A program made the translations under genes and the position numbers. A stretch of 64,000 nucleotides of DNA from Phototrophicus methaneseepsis (GTDB lineage: Bacteria; Chloroflexota; Anaerolineae; Aggregatilineales; Phototrophicaceae). The notes under the pieces were generated by a model. It saw nothing but the letters and a program-made list of their open reading frames with translations, was not told where the DNA came from and searched no databases. The stretch covers positions 186,001-250,000 of the forward strand of contig NZ_CP062983.1 of the NCBI RefSeq assembly GCF_015500095.1, read 5' to 3'. The stretch's first letter is position 1, and every line of letters starts with the position of its first letter. Positions 17,353 to 27,512 of the stretch are shown one piece after another.

Positions 17353-18579
17353 GTGGCTTTTCTAGAAATCGATGATGCTCTGGCCCAGCGCCTTATGAAT
17401 CTCGCAGAATCACAACACTGTAGTATGGAAACACTGCTACAGTCTATTTTGATTACCCCACCGCAACCGGCCCAGGTGGATATATCACTGCCGCCTATTC
17501 TGGCTTTACAGCTTTTGCTAGAAAACTATTCCAGCGGGTTCGTGCTGGCCTTCGATGAAAATTTACGCTGCTTGATCGCCGGTGGCAAACCGCGTTCAAT
17601 CCAGGGCATGCCCTTGTCCATCCATCGGGGGATGCATCTGGCGGAAGTCTTGCCAGAGCCACTATATCAACCGTTAGAGCAAGCTTTTAAAGCCATCTTT
17701 GATGGACAGGAAAATGTCATCAATACGCGCTATGAAGGCCATACCTATCAGGCCGCTATTCAGCCCTTGCAGTCCGATGGCATCCTGTATGCTGGCCTGA
17801 TGACATTGCGAGAGCGCAGACAAGAATCCCCTTCCTACGAAGAAAAGCAGCGCACGCTTGAAAATGAACGCAGTCGTATCTTGCTGAAGTTCATCCAGGA
17901 TGTATCGCACGAATTTAAGACGCCGATTACAGCCATCAAGATTGATCTTTACCTGATGGAGCGCACGAAAAACGAAGAACAACGCCACGCACGCATCCTC
18001 GACATCGAAAAACAAGCGGATCTCATCATCCAGCTTGTGGATGACCTGCAAACAATGGCAAAGCTGGACAATGAACAGGGCAGCACTTCATTTAGCGCGC
18101 CGTTAGATATTAACGACACGGTGCGTACCGCTTACCGCATCGCACAGCGCAAAAAATCGCCAGATGAGGCAGCCGTCATCAGCCTGAGAATGGATGTCAA
18201 TTTGCCCAAAATCCTGGGCGATCACGAAGCGATGACACGTGCCATTGCAGAAATTATCCACAATGCGATCCGCTTTACACCTGCAAACGGCAGTATCGTT
18301 GTACAAACCTACCATGCGGAGAATGCTAACCACATCATCATCCAGGACACCGGTGTGGGTATGACGCAGGATACCCTACAAAAAGCATTTGAGCGCTTCC
18401 ATCGGGCGGATGAAGCCCATACAACACCAGGGTTCGGCCTGGGGTTGCCAATGGCCCAGAAGATCGTTCAAAAACATGGTGGCACCATTTCTATCGACAG
18501 CCACATGGGAGAAGGGACAACGGTCACGATTAGCTTACCGATACACCCGGCTTTGATAGAAGCGATACAGCTACGATAA
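17353..18579 (+). CDS. PAS-containing sensor histidine kinase
   Basis: A 408-residue soluble histidine kinase with no transmembrane segment. An N-terminal helical segment (about 1-33) is followed by a PAS-like domain (about 50-145), then HisKA with the phospho-acceptor His in DVSHEFKTPITAIKID (about 180-195). HATPase_c follows with N-box EIIHNAIRFTPANG (about 300), G1 DTGVGMT (about 335) and G2 GFGLGLPMAQKIV (about 360). The start is a GTG with AGAGGTG upstream. The next gene begins with a receiver domain and is separated by about 165 bases, so it is a likely partner, though this is inferred from position only. Confidence 0.88.
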   Translation: MAFLEIDDALAQRLMNLAESQHCSMETLLQSILITPPQPAQVDISLPPILALQLLLENYSSGFVLAFDENLRCLIAGGKPRSIQGMPLSIHRGMHLAEVLPEPLYQPLEQAFKAIFDGQENVINTRYEGHTYQAAIQPLQSDGILYAGLMTLRERRQESPSYEEKQRTLENERSRILLKFIQDVSHEFKTPITAIKIDLYLMERTKNEEQRHARILDIEKQADLIIQLVDDLQTMAKLDNEQGSTSFSAPLDINDTVRTAYRIAQRKKSPDEAAVISLRMDVNLPKILGDHEAMTRAIAEIIHNAIRFTPANGSIVVQTYHAENANHIIIQDTGVGMTQDTLQKAFERFHRADEAHTTPGFGLGLPMAQKIVQKHGGTISIDSHMGEGTTVTISLPIHPALIEAIQLR

Positions 18580-18746
18580 CGCTGATCTGTGGCACCTGGA
18601 CGAGGCACTGCGCCAGATGATTTAAAAGTAACGATTGCGTGATCATCATAAGAGCAACTATCAGGATGAGGCATCCGTTTCAAGCGCGTTTATTGCCAGG
18701 TGGGTGACGTTTTAAATGAATAACTTGAGGATTGTTGAACACAGCG

Positions 18747-21700
18747 ATGAGTGACACCAACACAAAGCGCATCCTATATATCGAGGATGATCGTGGCCTT
18801 GCACAGTTACTAGCCCATCATCTCGCAAAGCGAGGCTACGATGTAGAACTGGCAACGAGTGGCGAAGAAGGCATCGCCATGCTCGCAACCAGGGGCCACG
18901 ATGTGGTTTTGGTCGATTATAAGCTCCCGACACAATCAGGCCTGGAAGTACTCTCCATCATCACCAAACAACCCGATCCACCACCTGTGATTATCCTGAC
19001 AGGTGAAGGGGATGAAGCTATTGCGGTAAAGGCGATCCAGACTGGGGCCAGTCATTATCTGGTCAAAGATGCGCACGGCCAATACTTTAATGTGCTGCCT
19101 ACGCTTATCGAACAAGCATTGGAGCACAAAGAATTATTAAAAGAACAGTGCCGCGCACAAAAAGCATTGCATCGTTACGAGGTCCTCATCGAAAAGAGTT
19201 CTGAGTTAACGACCGTTATGGATGCCAAGGGCACCACTATATATATCAGTTCTTCGGTGAAGAAAGTGCTTGGCTATGAGGTTGAGGAAGTCTTAAACCA
19301 GGTCGTTGGCGTATTCACACACCCCGATGATACCGACCGCGCGGTGAAAAACTTCAAATCCATCGTGTCCAAGCCGCAAGGGACATCCATGAAGAGCCTT
19401 TACCGTTTGCAAAGTAAAGACGGCAGATGGCGTTGGATGGAGACCCACACTACAAACATGCTGAACGAGCCGCTCATTGAGGGCATCGTCATTCATTGGC
19501 ATGATGTCACATCGCGGATTGAAGCAGAACAGGCTGTCGAAGCCAGCGAAAAACGCTATCGCACGCTCTTTGAGCAATCCAGCGATGGTATCTTCATCAT
19601 TGATCTGGACGGCCAGCTTGTCAGCGTGAATCAACGTGCTGCTGCAATGCTCGGAACAACCCCGGACGTGCTCATTGGCCTGAACTTCCCCAAGCGCATC
19701 TTCCAGGAACAATGGGAATCCGTGGAACAGGACATCAACCGCATTCATGCAGGTGAACAACGCTCTGTTGCAGAGCGCATCCTGATTACAGATGGAGAAA
19801 ACCTGATTGTCGAGTGTGATATGGTGCCGATATATGATGAAAATGGGGCACCCCTCTATATTCAGAGCATCATGCGCGACATCACGGAACGTAAACAGGC
19901 AGAAGACCACCTACGTCGCAGCGAAGAGCGGTTCCGCCAGCTCTTTGAGCACGCCCCCATTGGCATGGTCATATTAGATCGGCATGGGCAACTAAAGCGC
20001 GTTAATAACACTTTCTGCAATTTGGTCAATTACAACGTCGAAGAACTGATCGGCAGACAACTAGACGAACTCACTTATCCGGCTGACCGTGGCAATATGC
20101 TCCCGGCAGATAACATCACGACAGAAACCGCCTTCCATATGGAATGCCGCCTCGTGCGCCACAATGGGCAGGTCATTTATACGCTGATCGAAGCGACAGG
20201 GATCAATTACCAGCTTAACGAAGAAGTCTATCTCCTGGCGCAGATCACAGACATCACAGACAGGCGCAAAGTCGAATCACAGATCAATGAATATGTGACA
20301 CAGCTTGAATTACTCCAGCAAGTTGAGGAAGAAGTCAACCAGACGCTGGTCGTTGAAAACGTCTTACGACTGGCCTGTGATACAGCGATGCGCCTAAGCC
20401 TGGTGGAATGTGTATACATCAGTATGTATGATGCCAACACAGAGCGCTTAACCCTGGCATACGGCATCAATACGCCGTTTGAGGTGGGCGAGAGCCTGCC
20501 AATGAATCATATCGCCTATGCCGTCAGCCAGAATATGACACCAATGCGCCTGACGGACTTGCAATCGAATGTGTATCGCCCGCTGCAACCGGATGCTGTC
20601 GCCACGATGTGCGTCCCGCTCATGGTGCAAAATCAGTTAATTGGTACGCTGACGCTAGAAACACACAGCCCCAATCGCTTATCGCAGGATTACTTCCAAT
20701 TTTTGAGGGTGCTGGCCGGGCGTATGGCGATTGCGATTGATAATGCCAATCTCTATGAAAAATCACAGCGTCAAATCGCTGAGCTCAAACAACTCCATGA
20801 GCGGCTCGACTACATGGCGTATCACGACCCGCTTACAGATTTGCCCAATCGCTTTATGTTCCAGGAACAATTGAAAGAAGCGCTGGAAGAAGCCAAATCC
20901 ACAGAGGATATGGTCGGCGTGCTGCTCATTGACCTGGATAACTTCAAGCAGATTAACGACAATCTGGGCCATCTGACGGGAGACGCCATCATCAAGCAAC
21001 TGGCCCAGCGCGTCAATCAGGTGATCCGTGATGTGGATTTAAGCGCATCTATGGGCAGTGATATTATCGTGCTGCTGCGGCGCTTCAAAACCGCTAAAAC
21101 AGCACTCCTGACGGCAGAAGCCCTGTTACAAGCAATACGTCAGCCCATTTACATCGGCAACCACACGCTATACGTCACGGCGAGCATCGGCATCAGCCTC
21201 TATCCGAGTGATGGGGCTAACGAAACAGACCTGCTGATGAAAGCGGATAGCGCACTGCATCAATCCAAGCTGAACGGTAAGAATATCTTCCAGCGGTATG
21301 ATGCCAAAATTAACGCCGCTATCCAAAGGCGTTTTAACCTGAGTAACGAGCTATACGACGCCCTATCGAACAATCAGTTCACCATCTATTACCAGCCCCA
21401 GATCAGCTTGCGGGACGAACAGCCGCAGGCCATGGAAGCCTTACTTCGCTGGCAGCATCCGACGCGCGGCTTGCTCTTGCCAAGGGATTTCATCCCCATT
21501 GCGGAAGAAATCGGCTTGATGAACGATATTAGCAACTGGATCATTGGGGAAGTTTGTCGTAACCAGGCCCAACTCATCGCATGGGGCCATCCGTTGCATC
21601 TCTCTTTCAATGTGAATGTGTCTCACTTTGAACAAGGGGATTTCGTGACATCCGTTACGCAGATTTTGCAACAAAGCAAGTGTGATCCATCTCACATTCA

Positions 21701-22118
21701 AATTGAAGTCACAGAGCACAGTATGCTCAACAATTTTGAATCTTCCCAGGAGAAAGTGCAGCAGCTTAAAGCGCTGGGGCTGCACATTGCGCTGGATAAC
21801 TTTGGCGCGGGGTATTCATCCCTGAGCTATCTACAACATCTGGCAATCGACACCCTTAAACTGGATCGCACATTGATTGCAGAAGTGGATGGGACAAACG
21901 ACAGCGCCTATCGCAGCCGCACAATTGCCCAATCCATCATCACACTGGGTAAAAATCTGGGGTTAACTGTCGTGTCGGAAGGGGTCGAAAGGCAGGGCCA
22001 GCTCGATTTCTTGCGCGATACAGCCTGCGATCAGGCACAGGGGTTCTTCCTGACGCGGCCTATCGCCTTCCAGAACCTCAAAAACTGGCTAGAAAGTGCC
22101 CGATACTCCCGGAGTTAA
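18747..22118 (+). CDS. REC-PAS-PAS-PAS-GAF-GGDEF-EAL signalling protein
   Basis: An 1123-residue cyclic-di-GMP-type signalling protein. The receiver domain (about 4-125) has the acidic pocket EDD and the phospho-acceptor Asp in VLVDYKLPTQSG. Three PAS/PAC modules follow (about 135-260, 275-390, 395-510), then GAF (about 535-680), GGDEF (about 690-850) and EAL (about 860-1115). The GGDEF signature is replaced by MGSDI, so diguanylate cyclase activity is unlikely. The EAL domain keeps EALLRW, NVNVS, IEVTE, LKLD and EGVE, but the usual DDFG is DNFG. The best guess is an EAL phosphodiesterase or degenerate effector. The ATG at 18747 is preferred over a TTG at 18732. Confidence 0.9.
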   Translation: MSDTNTKRILYIEDDRGLAQLLAHHLAKRGYDVELATSGEEGIAMLATRGHDVVLVDYKLPTQSGLEVLSIITKQPDPPPVIILTGEGDEAIAVKAIQTGASHYLVKDAHGQYFNVLPTLIEQALEHKELLKEQCRAQKALHRYEVLIEKSSELTTVMDAKGTTIYISSSVKKVLGYEVEEVLNQVVGVFTHPDDTDRAVKNFKSIVSKPQGTSMKSLYRLQSKDGRWRWMETHTTNMLNEPLIEGIVIHWHDVTSRIEAEQAVEASEKRYRTLFEQSSDGIFIIDLDGQLVSVNQRAAAMLGTTPDVLIGLNFPKRIFQEQWESVEQDINRIHAGEQRSVAERILITDGENLIVECDMVPIYDENGAPLYIQSIMRDITERKQAEDHLRRSEERFRQLFEHAPIGMVILDRHGQLKRVNNTFCNLVNYNVEELIGRQLDELTYPADRGNMLPADNITTETAFHMECRLVRHNGQVIYTLIEATGINYQLNEEVYLLAQITDITDRRKVESQINEYVTQLELLQQVEEEVNQTLVVENVLRLACDTAMRLSLVECVYISMYDANTERLTLAYGINTPFEVGESLPMNHIAYAVSQNMTPMRLTDLQSNVYRPLQPDAVATMCVPLMVQNQLIGTLTLETHSPNRLSQDYFQFLRVLAGRMAIAIDNANLYEKSQRQIAELKQLHERLDYMAYHDPLTDLPNRFMFQEQLKEALEEAKSTEDMVGVLLIDLDNFKQINDNLGHLTGDAIIKQLAQRVNQVIRDVDLSASMGSDIIVLLRRFKTAKTALLTAEALLQAIRQPIYIGNHTLYVTASIGISLYPSDGANETDLLMKADSALHQSKLNGKNIFQRYDAKINAAIQRRFNLSNELYDALSNNQFTIYYQPQISLRDEQPQAMEALLRWQHPTRGLLLPRDFIPIAEEIGLMNDISNWIIGEVCRNQAQLIAWGHPLHLSFNVNVSHFEQGDFVTSVTQILQQSKCDPSHIQIEVTEHSMLNNFESSQEKVQQLKALGLHIALDNFGAGYSSLSYLQHLAIDTLKLDRTLIAEVDGTNDSAYRSRTIAQSIITLGKNLGLTVVSEGVERQGQLDFLRDTACDQAQGFFLTRPIAFQNLKNWLESARYSRS

Positions 22119-22125
22119 GGGCACT
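22095..22125. terminator. Hairpin at the end of the GGDEF-EAL gene
   Basis: AGTGCCC (22095-22101) pairs with GGGCACT (22119-22125), with an inner ACTCC/GGAGT stem. It spans the stop codon and has no T-run, so its role as a terminator is uncertain. It lies between two convergent genes. Confidence 0.4.
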
Positions 22126-22195
22126 CTCGCCAGGGCACATGTACGAGAGCACGCGCCCTCATAAAGCCGTTCCTGATAAAGCCGTTTACGAGCTT

Positions 22196-23338
22196 TTAGG
22201 CGCTCGCTTCATGATAATGTTGAATCTGGATCAAGCGATGATAATGGTCAATGACTTCATCCATCATCGCAGGCCAGGACTGCGTTTCAGCATAGCGGCG
22301 CGCTGCGACCCCCATCTGGCTGAGCGTCTGCGGGGTGGCGATCACCTGACGGACGCCCTGCACGAGCGTATCTGTATCGCCCACATCGAAGGTATAACCC
22401 GTCACGCCCTCATTGACCACATCTGGAATGCCGCCAACGCGCGAAGCCACGACAGGTAAGCCCGCGGCCATCGCTTCGACCACGACAAGGCCGAACGTCT
22501 CCAGTGCAGAGGGGAAGACAAAAACGTCACTACTGGCATAAGCCTGGGATAGGGCTTCGCCCTGCATGTAACCCAGGAATTTCGTATTCGTCCCGGCGAA
22601 GTGGGCTTGAAGGTTTTCACGTTCTGGGCCATCGCCAACGATAGCCAGCCGAACATGCGGAATTTGATCGACAATCGCCCTGAGCTTATCGACCTGCTTC
22701 TCCTGCCCCAGGCGGCCCACATAGAGCAGAAGCGGGGCCTCTGGATGACCATCACTGAGCTTAGCGCGCATTTCCGCATTTTTGTAACCGGGGTGGAAGC
22801 GATCTGCATCGACACCACGCTTCCACAGGCCCACATCTTCTACACCAATGCTTGTCATGTATTGCAGCACAGCTTTGCTAGGGGCCAGGGAATAATCCGC
22901 CCAGTTAAAGACAAGCCGTGTGAAGTAATCCGTCACGGGGGTCATAAAGCCCATATTGTAATGCTGGGCCATACGCGCCAAATCCAGATGGAAAGAGGCT
23001 AACGTCGGGATGCCCAGGCGCTTCGCCATGATCATGCCAGGGATGCCGACCATCACAGGATGGATAAAATGCGCCACATCTGGTTGGAACGCTTTCAGTT
23101 CTTTATAGGTATTCAGGCCTGGTGGGCCAACGCGCAGTTCAGGGTAAAGGGGCAGCGTCATCCCATTGACGCTGATAACCCGCACGCCGTGATACTCCTC
23201 AATGCCATCTCCCAAGCGTGGGGCGACGACAATTGGCTCAATGCCTCGTTCGATTAAGTGATCGAGCAGCAGACAAACGACGCTGACAATCCCATCGAGC
23301 TTGGGTAAAAACGTCTCCGTAAATACCACCACCCGCAT
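22196..23338 (-). CDS. GT4-family glycosyltransferase (MgtA/PimB-like)
   Basis: A 380-residue GT-B glycosyltransferase. The N-terminal MRVVVFTETFLPKLDGIVSV (1-20) is the acceptor-side motif of GT4 enzymes that mannosylate or glucosylate lipids (PimB, MgtA, SqdX). The C-terminal donor domain has LLYVGRLGQEKQ (about 206), AIVGDGPERENL (about 236) and the E-x7-E region FPSALETFGLVVVEAMAAG (about 281-299). The ATG at 23338 is preferred over the longer frame because GGGAGG precedes it. It is probably cytosolic and membrane-associated; donor (GDP-Man or UDP-sugar) unknown. Confidence 0.88.
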   Translation of the reverse strand: MRVVVFTETFLPKLDGIVSVVCLLLDHLIERGIEPIVVAPRLGDGIEEYHGVRVISVNGMTLPLYPELRVGPPGLNTYKELKAFQPDVAHFIHPVMVGIPGMIMAKRLGIPTLASFHLDLARMAQHYNMGFMTPVTDYFTRLVFNWADYSLAPSKAVLQYMTSIGVEDVGLWKRGVDADRFHPGYKNAEMRAKLSDGHPEAPLLLYVGRLGQEKQVDKLRAIVDQIPHVRLAIVGDGPERENLQAHFAGTNTKFLGYMQGEALSQAYASSDVFVFPSALETFGLVVVEAMAAGLPVVASRVGGIPDVVNEGVTGYTFDVGDTDTLVQGVRQVIATPQTLSQMGVAARRYAETQSWPAMMDEVIDHYHRLIQIQHYHEASA

Positions 23339-23934
23339 GATAGCCTCCCAAATGCGCAGTATTGATGCATAGATGTTGATGGATAAATTCAGCAAATAGC
23401 CGTAAATAGCGTGTCAGTAATGAGCGTGGTTGAACGCATGATAATCGTGTGCGAACGCTATTAGTTGTAACACAGGATATGTACAAGAGACACGCAAGTT
23501 AGCAGATTCCCGTTTTCTAAGCTGAGAGAAGCCCCTCATGGCCCACGATGGCCCAGCACCCAGCCAGAAATTACGGCTTTATGAAGCCAAATAACAGAGA
23601 AAATTGATCTTTAGCGTAAAAGGTCAATACGATAGTCATAGGCTATCTATACGTATTCTTGCGATACTAAGGGCTGAATAACTTTCCTATTCTCAGTTGT
23701 GTTGATACTTACATGGTGGTCTTACATCGTACAATCAAAAAGTATCTCTATGATCAAATGCAGCGCCCACCACGGACTAGCGATGTATTTGTTTTCCCCT
23801 GCTTCTGTCCTTACTGTCTTTGTCTTGCTGATAATCTCTTCAATCTGGTTCACCTTCCTATCTCTAGCCCCGGACAAAAACCCCGCAGGGGTCTCACCCT
23901 TTTTGTTCATTTAACGTTTTAAAGGATTATCAAA
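23339..23934. other. Intergenic region between divergent GT4 and SLC13 genes
   Basis: Nearly 600 bases. The half next to the SLC13 gene has a pyrimidine-rich stretch and a small CCCC-GCA-GGGG hairpin at about 23880-23893 followed, after a gap, by TTTTT. An open frame 23713-23922 contains a local Cys cluster (CFCPYCLC), but its start has no ribosome binding site. No riboswitch was recognised. Confidence 0.4.
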
Positions 23935-25800
23935 TTGACTTTTGAAATGTGGTTAACCCTAGGCATTCTCCTCATCGCGATTGTGCTTTTTATCACAGAG
24001 TGGTTGCGGGTAGATGTCGTCGCACTGGGCGTGATGGTCGCCTTAATGGTGACCGGACTGCTCTCAACGGGTGAAGCCCTGGCTGGTTTTTCCAGTTCAG
24101 TGGTTATCACGATTGCGGCCCTGTTCATCATTGGTGGGGCTGTGTTTAATACCGGGCTAGCAGCCATGATCGGCAACCGAATATTAGGCGCGGCAGGCAC
24201 CAATGAAACGCGTTTGATGGTGGTCGTCATGCTGGCAGCGGTATTGATGTCTGGCTTTATGAGCGATACGGGCGTGGTTGCCGTCATGCTGCCCGCGATT
24301 GTCAGCCTTGCCGCCAGCGCCAAGATACCGCCATCCAAGCTGCTTATCCCGCTGGCGTATGGCTCCCTGCTCGGTGGCGCGACGACGCTCATTGGTACGC
24401 CGCCGAACATCGTCGTCTCCGATCTGCTGCGCGATACATCTTACCCGTCGTTCGAGTTCTTCAGCTTTACGCCGGTTGGGCTGGTGTTGGTTGTAGGCGG
24501 TATCCTGTTCATGATCTTTGCAGGCAAATACTTCCTGCCGAAGCACAAGCATGAACAGGTCATCCAGGAAGTGGAAACGCCTTCTGAATTGTTCGACCGC
24601 TATCGGCTGCACGATAACCTGTTCAAATTACGCGTCCGCAGCGAATCGCCGCTCATCGGCCAGACGTTGGAAATGGCGCGTCTGGGCCGCGACTACAGCA
24701 TCAATATTCTGGAGATTGCACGTTCAGGTAAACCGCGTACTGTCGCCCGCCTGGGTGAGCAGCGGCTCGTCTTGCAATCCAACCAGGGCGAGGTCATGCA
24801 TCCTTCTAAGGAAATCAGCCTCGATCACAACGATATGCTCATCGTCAGCGGCGATGGCAGTAAAGTTGCCCAGGCAGCGGCCAAGTGGAACCTCGCCATC
24901 CAGCCAGGGTCTAAAGACGATGAATCAACGATCATCACAGAAGAAGTGGGTATCGCTGAAATCCTGGTGCCGAGCCGCTCCTCTGTGATTGGGGATACGC
25001 TGGTTGATATGCGGTTTGGCTCTACACATCATCTGACAGTGCTGGATATTCGCCGCCCGGATACGAACGAACTACTGGACCTAAAGACCACGCCGCTGCG
25101 CTTCGGCGATATTCTGCTGGTACAGGGTGAATGGCGTAATATCTCCGCATTGAACCGCAAACGCCGAGATTTTGTGGTCCTCGGTGCGGATACAAACGGC
25201 ATCCATAACCGCCGTAAAGCGCCCATGACGTTGATCCTTGTCATCTTCATGCTCATCCTGATGGTGACAAATGCGATGCCCGTGGCAGCAATCACGATGC
25301 TCACAGCCCTGCTCATGATCCTGACGGGCTGCTTGACGATGGATGATGCCTATAACGCGATTGACTGGAAAAGTATTGTCCTCATCGCGGGGATGCTGCC
25401 GATGTCGACCGCGCTGGAAAAATACGGCCTCGTGAACTTAATCGCTGACGGTTTCGTAGAGACGCTGGGTACCATGGGCCCGCACGCCGTGCTATTCGGC
25501 CTGTTCTTGCTCACCAGCCTGTTCACACAGGTGCTCTCGAACACAGCGACCGCCGTTCTCGCAGCACCAATCGCGCTGGCCGCCGCCACCAGCCTGGGCA
25601 TTCAGCCGCAAGCCTTCTTGATGGGCGTGGCGATTGCTGCATCAATGGCCTTTGCTTCGCCAGTGGCCTCCCCGGTGAACACCCTCGTCATGGGTGCAGG
25701 CAACTATCGATTCAGCGATTATGTGAAGATCGGCATCCCCATGATCATCCTCATGCTTGTGCTTTCTCTAATTGCACTACCGATCATGTGGCCTTTCTAG
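23935..25800 (+). CDS. SLC13/DASS-family anion transporter with two RCK_C (TrkA_C) domains
   Basis: A 621-residue divalent anion:sodium symporter-like permease. N-terminal helices (about 1-190) contain the DASS region LIPLAYGSLLGGATTLIGTP (about 139-158). Two soluble TrkA_C/RCK_C domains follow (about 215-300 and 315-400), then the second membrane half (about 425-621) with VLSNTATAVLAAPIALA. The family moves sulfate, phosphate, dicarboxylates or similar anions; the two RCK_C inserts are typical of the sulfate-permease-like branch, but the substrate is not provable here. The start is a TTG with AAAGGA 8 bases upstream; an ATG four codons later is an alternative. Confidence 0.82.
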   Translation: MTFEMWLTLGILLIAIVLFITEWLRVDVVALGVMVALMVTGLLSTGEALAGFSSSVVITIAALFIIGGAVFNTGLAAMIGNRILGAAGTNETRLMVVVMLAAVLMSGFMSDTGVVAVMLPAIVSLAASAKIPPSKLLIPLAYGSLLGGATTLIGTPPNIVVSDLLRDTSYPSFEFFSFTPVGLVLVVGGILFMIFAGKYFLPKHKHEQVIQEVETPSELFDRYRLHDNLFKLRVRSESPLIGQTLEMARLGRDYSINILEIARSGKPRTVARLGEQRLVLQSNQGEVMHPSKEISLDHNDMLIVSGDGSKVAQAAAKWNLAIQPGSKDDESTIITEEVGIAEILVPSRSSVIGDTLVDMRFGSTHHLTVLDIRRPDTNELLDLKTTPLRFGDILLVQGEWRNISALNRKRRDFVVLGADTNGIHNRRKAPMTLILVIFMLILMVTNAMPVAAITMLTALLMILTGCLTMDDAYNAIDWKSIVLIAGMLPMSTALEKYGLVNLIADGFVETLGTMGPHAVLFGLFLLTSLFTQVLSNTATAVLAAPIALAAATSLGIQPQAFLMGVAIAASMAFASPVASPVNTLVMGAGNYRFSDYVKIGIPMIILMLVLSLIALPIMWPF

Positions 25801-25836
25801 CTGAAAAAGTCATGTTGTAAGACGTCCTCATTAACG

Positions 25837-25868
25837 ACATCGGGCAGGTTTAAATGCCTGCCCGATGT
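25837..25868. terminator. Bidirectional hairpin between convergent genes
   Basis: ACATCGGGCAGG (25837-25848) pairs perfectly with CCTGCCCGATGT (25857-25868). No T-run on the plus side. It lies between the SLC13 transporter and the PP2C phosphatase, whose 3' ends face each other. Confidence 0.6.
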
Positions 25869-25889
25869 TCGTTGATGTTTGATTGTACG

Positions 25890-25915
25890 CTGTAATCATG
25901 CCCTGTAATCATGCC
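25890..25915. repeat. 13-bp tandem duplication
   Basis: CTGTAATCATGCC occurs twice head to tail in the convergent intergenic region. Probably a recent slippage event. Confidence 0.7.
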
Positions 25916-25937
25916 CTAAATAGCAGCAATCCCCTGG

Positions 25938-26924
25938 CTAGCCCATCATAGAATCATTACCTTCGCGGTTGCCTTCCCTCATGCTGGTATCGAGAGTGGG
26001 GATTTCCTGGGTGTCGAAGGCCTTATTTTCAGGCAGTTTTTCCGGTCGATTGTTATGGTGGGTGCTGATGGGCATGATGATCGTATCGCCGTCGTAACTA
26101 GATACTGCGCTCGTACCATTCGACGCTACATCATTGACAGGCTCAGCGATGACAATAATCACAGAGACGTTATCGCGTCCGCCGCGCTTGTTAGCCAGCC
26201 CGATCATATCGCGTGCAATCTCTGCGGGATCATCACTTTCACTGGCAATTTCAGCGATTTCATCGGCACTCAGATGCAGCGTAAGGCCGTCCGAACAAAG
26301 GACGAGCCGATCATGATAGGCCATCTGCACATTCTGGATAATATCGACATCGAGGTCACGGCCCTGGCCTAATGCACGGTAAAGGACATTGCGCATCGGG
26401 TGTGTTTCGACTTCATCTTCGCGGATGTGGCCGGCTTCAAGGAGGGCCTGCACAAAGCTGTGATCGCGGGTAACTTGCATGACGGTCTGATCGTATTTAT
26501 CGACAAGATAAGCGCGACTATCGCCGACATGCGCCAGCGTCACGTCACGGCCTTTGATGAAGGCCATCGTCAGCGTGGTGCCCATCCCCTTTAATTCAGG
26601 CTGAGCAACCGCACGATCAACGATATTACGATTCGCTTCCTGGACAGCATGTTTTAAGACCACTGCCAGATCATCGAGATCCATCTTATCGTAGGTATCA
26701 GGCTCAATGTCTTCGTTTTTGACGAGGCGGGCTTCGATGCTATCTACAGCAATGCGGCTGGCTTTTTCCCCGGCGACAGCGCCACCCATACCATCCGCCA
26801 CGACGGCAAGGACCTGGGTATCGTCCCCCCAGAGGTAGATATTATCTTCGTTGTTTCCGCGCACACGCCCCTGATCAGAGAGGGCACTGCATCGCAGACG
26901 TATTTGGTGCTCCGGGCGACCCAT
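25938..26924 (-). CDS. PP2C-family serine/threonine protein phosphatase
   Basis: A 328-residue cytosolic PPM-type phosphatase. Metal-binding motifs are RVRGNNEDN (about 20-28), VVADGMGGA (about 42-50), HVGDSRAYL (about 137), CSDGLT (about 210) and GGRDNVSVIIV (about 252-262), as in bacterial Stp/PstP enzymes that dephosphorylate Hanks-type kinase substrates. After residue 265 there is an unstructured Ser/Asn-rich tail. GGAG lies 8 bases before the ATG. No partner kinase is encoded in the window. Confidence 0.9.
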   Translation of the reverse strand: MGRPEHQIRLRCSALSDQGRVRGNNEDNIYLWGDDTQVLAVVADGMGGAVAGEKASRIAVDSIEARLVKNEDIEPDTYDKMDLDDLAVVLKHAVQEANRNIVDRAVAQPELKGMGTTLTMAFIKGRDVTLAHVGDSRAYLVDKYDQTVMQVTRDHSFVQALLEAGHIREDEVETHPMRNVLYRALGQGRDLDVDIIQNVQMAYHDRLVLCSDGLTLHLSADEIAEIASESDDPAEIARDMIGLANKRGGRDNVSVIIVIAEPVNDVASNGTSAVSSYDGDTIIMPISTHHNNRPEKLPENKAFDTQEIPTLDTSMREGNREGNDSMMG

Positions 26925-27512
26925 ACCTGGCTCCTCAGTACCGCCGATCCTTACTCACGCCCTGGTTCACCAGCGGTAGATGGACTGGTAAGTTCATTGT
27001 AGTATAATTGATGTCCTATGCAAACAGGTATCACAACTTGCTAAAAACCAGTATACACAAAATGATCTGTGTCGGTGCGGTAACGTCAGGCCTCACATTC
27101 GATCTAACGATTTTGTATCGTCCTTAGAATGCATTCCCAACTGCGATGGCCCGTATATGGGCCTGTTCAACACCTAAGATACAACACAAATACGTATTAA
27201 ATAGAACATAATGCCAATCGTCTTCTTTATTATGAGGCTGCTTTTCATATTGCAATATACGAACTTGTGCTGAGAAAAATGCCTCTGCCTTTATCACCGT
27301 ATCCGCAATGCCACCCTACCCGGTCAAAAAATCAGCCTCGGCACCGAGTTATATCATTGAAGCGCGGAGTGCCCCCACCTATTCACCATCGGGCGGCTGA
27401 GGTCGCTTCTGTTCGCCCATCCAACTCGACTCCAAAGTCTATGACAGGTTGCCACGACCACCTTACAATAAGCGAAAGCATTGATACCGATATAGTTTGA
27501 AAGGCGCTCATC
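26925..27512. other. Intergenic region between PP2C and GNAT genes
   Basis: Almost 590 bases with no convincing gene. Visible items are a small GGCCC/GGGCC hairpin near 27150 and a 12-bp palindrome ATATTGCAATAT (27247-27258), which could be an operator. Short open frames here lack ribosome binding sites. Confidence 0.4.

Noticed and set aside
23699-23914. Hydrophobic 71-codon ORF upstream of the SLC13 transporter
   Set aside because: No ribosome binding site, and it overlaps another open frame in the same pyrimidine-rich stretch; it is likely low-complexity coincidence.
27267-27500. 77-codon ORF upstream of the GNAT pair
   Set aside because: Pro/His/Ser-rich with no ribosome binding site, and reading frames on both strands are equally open.
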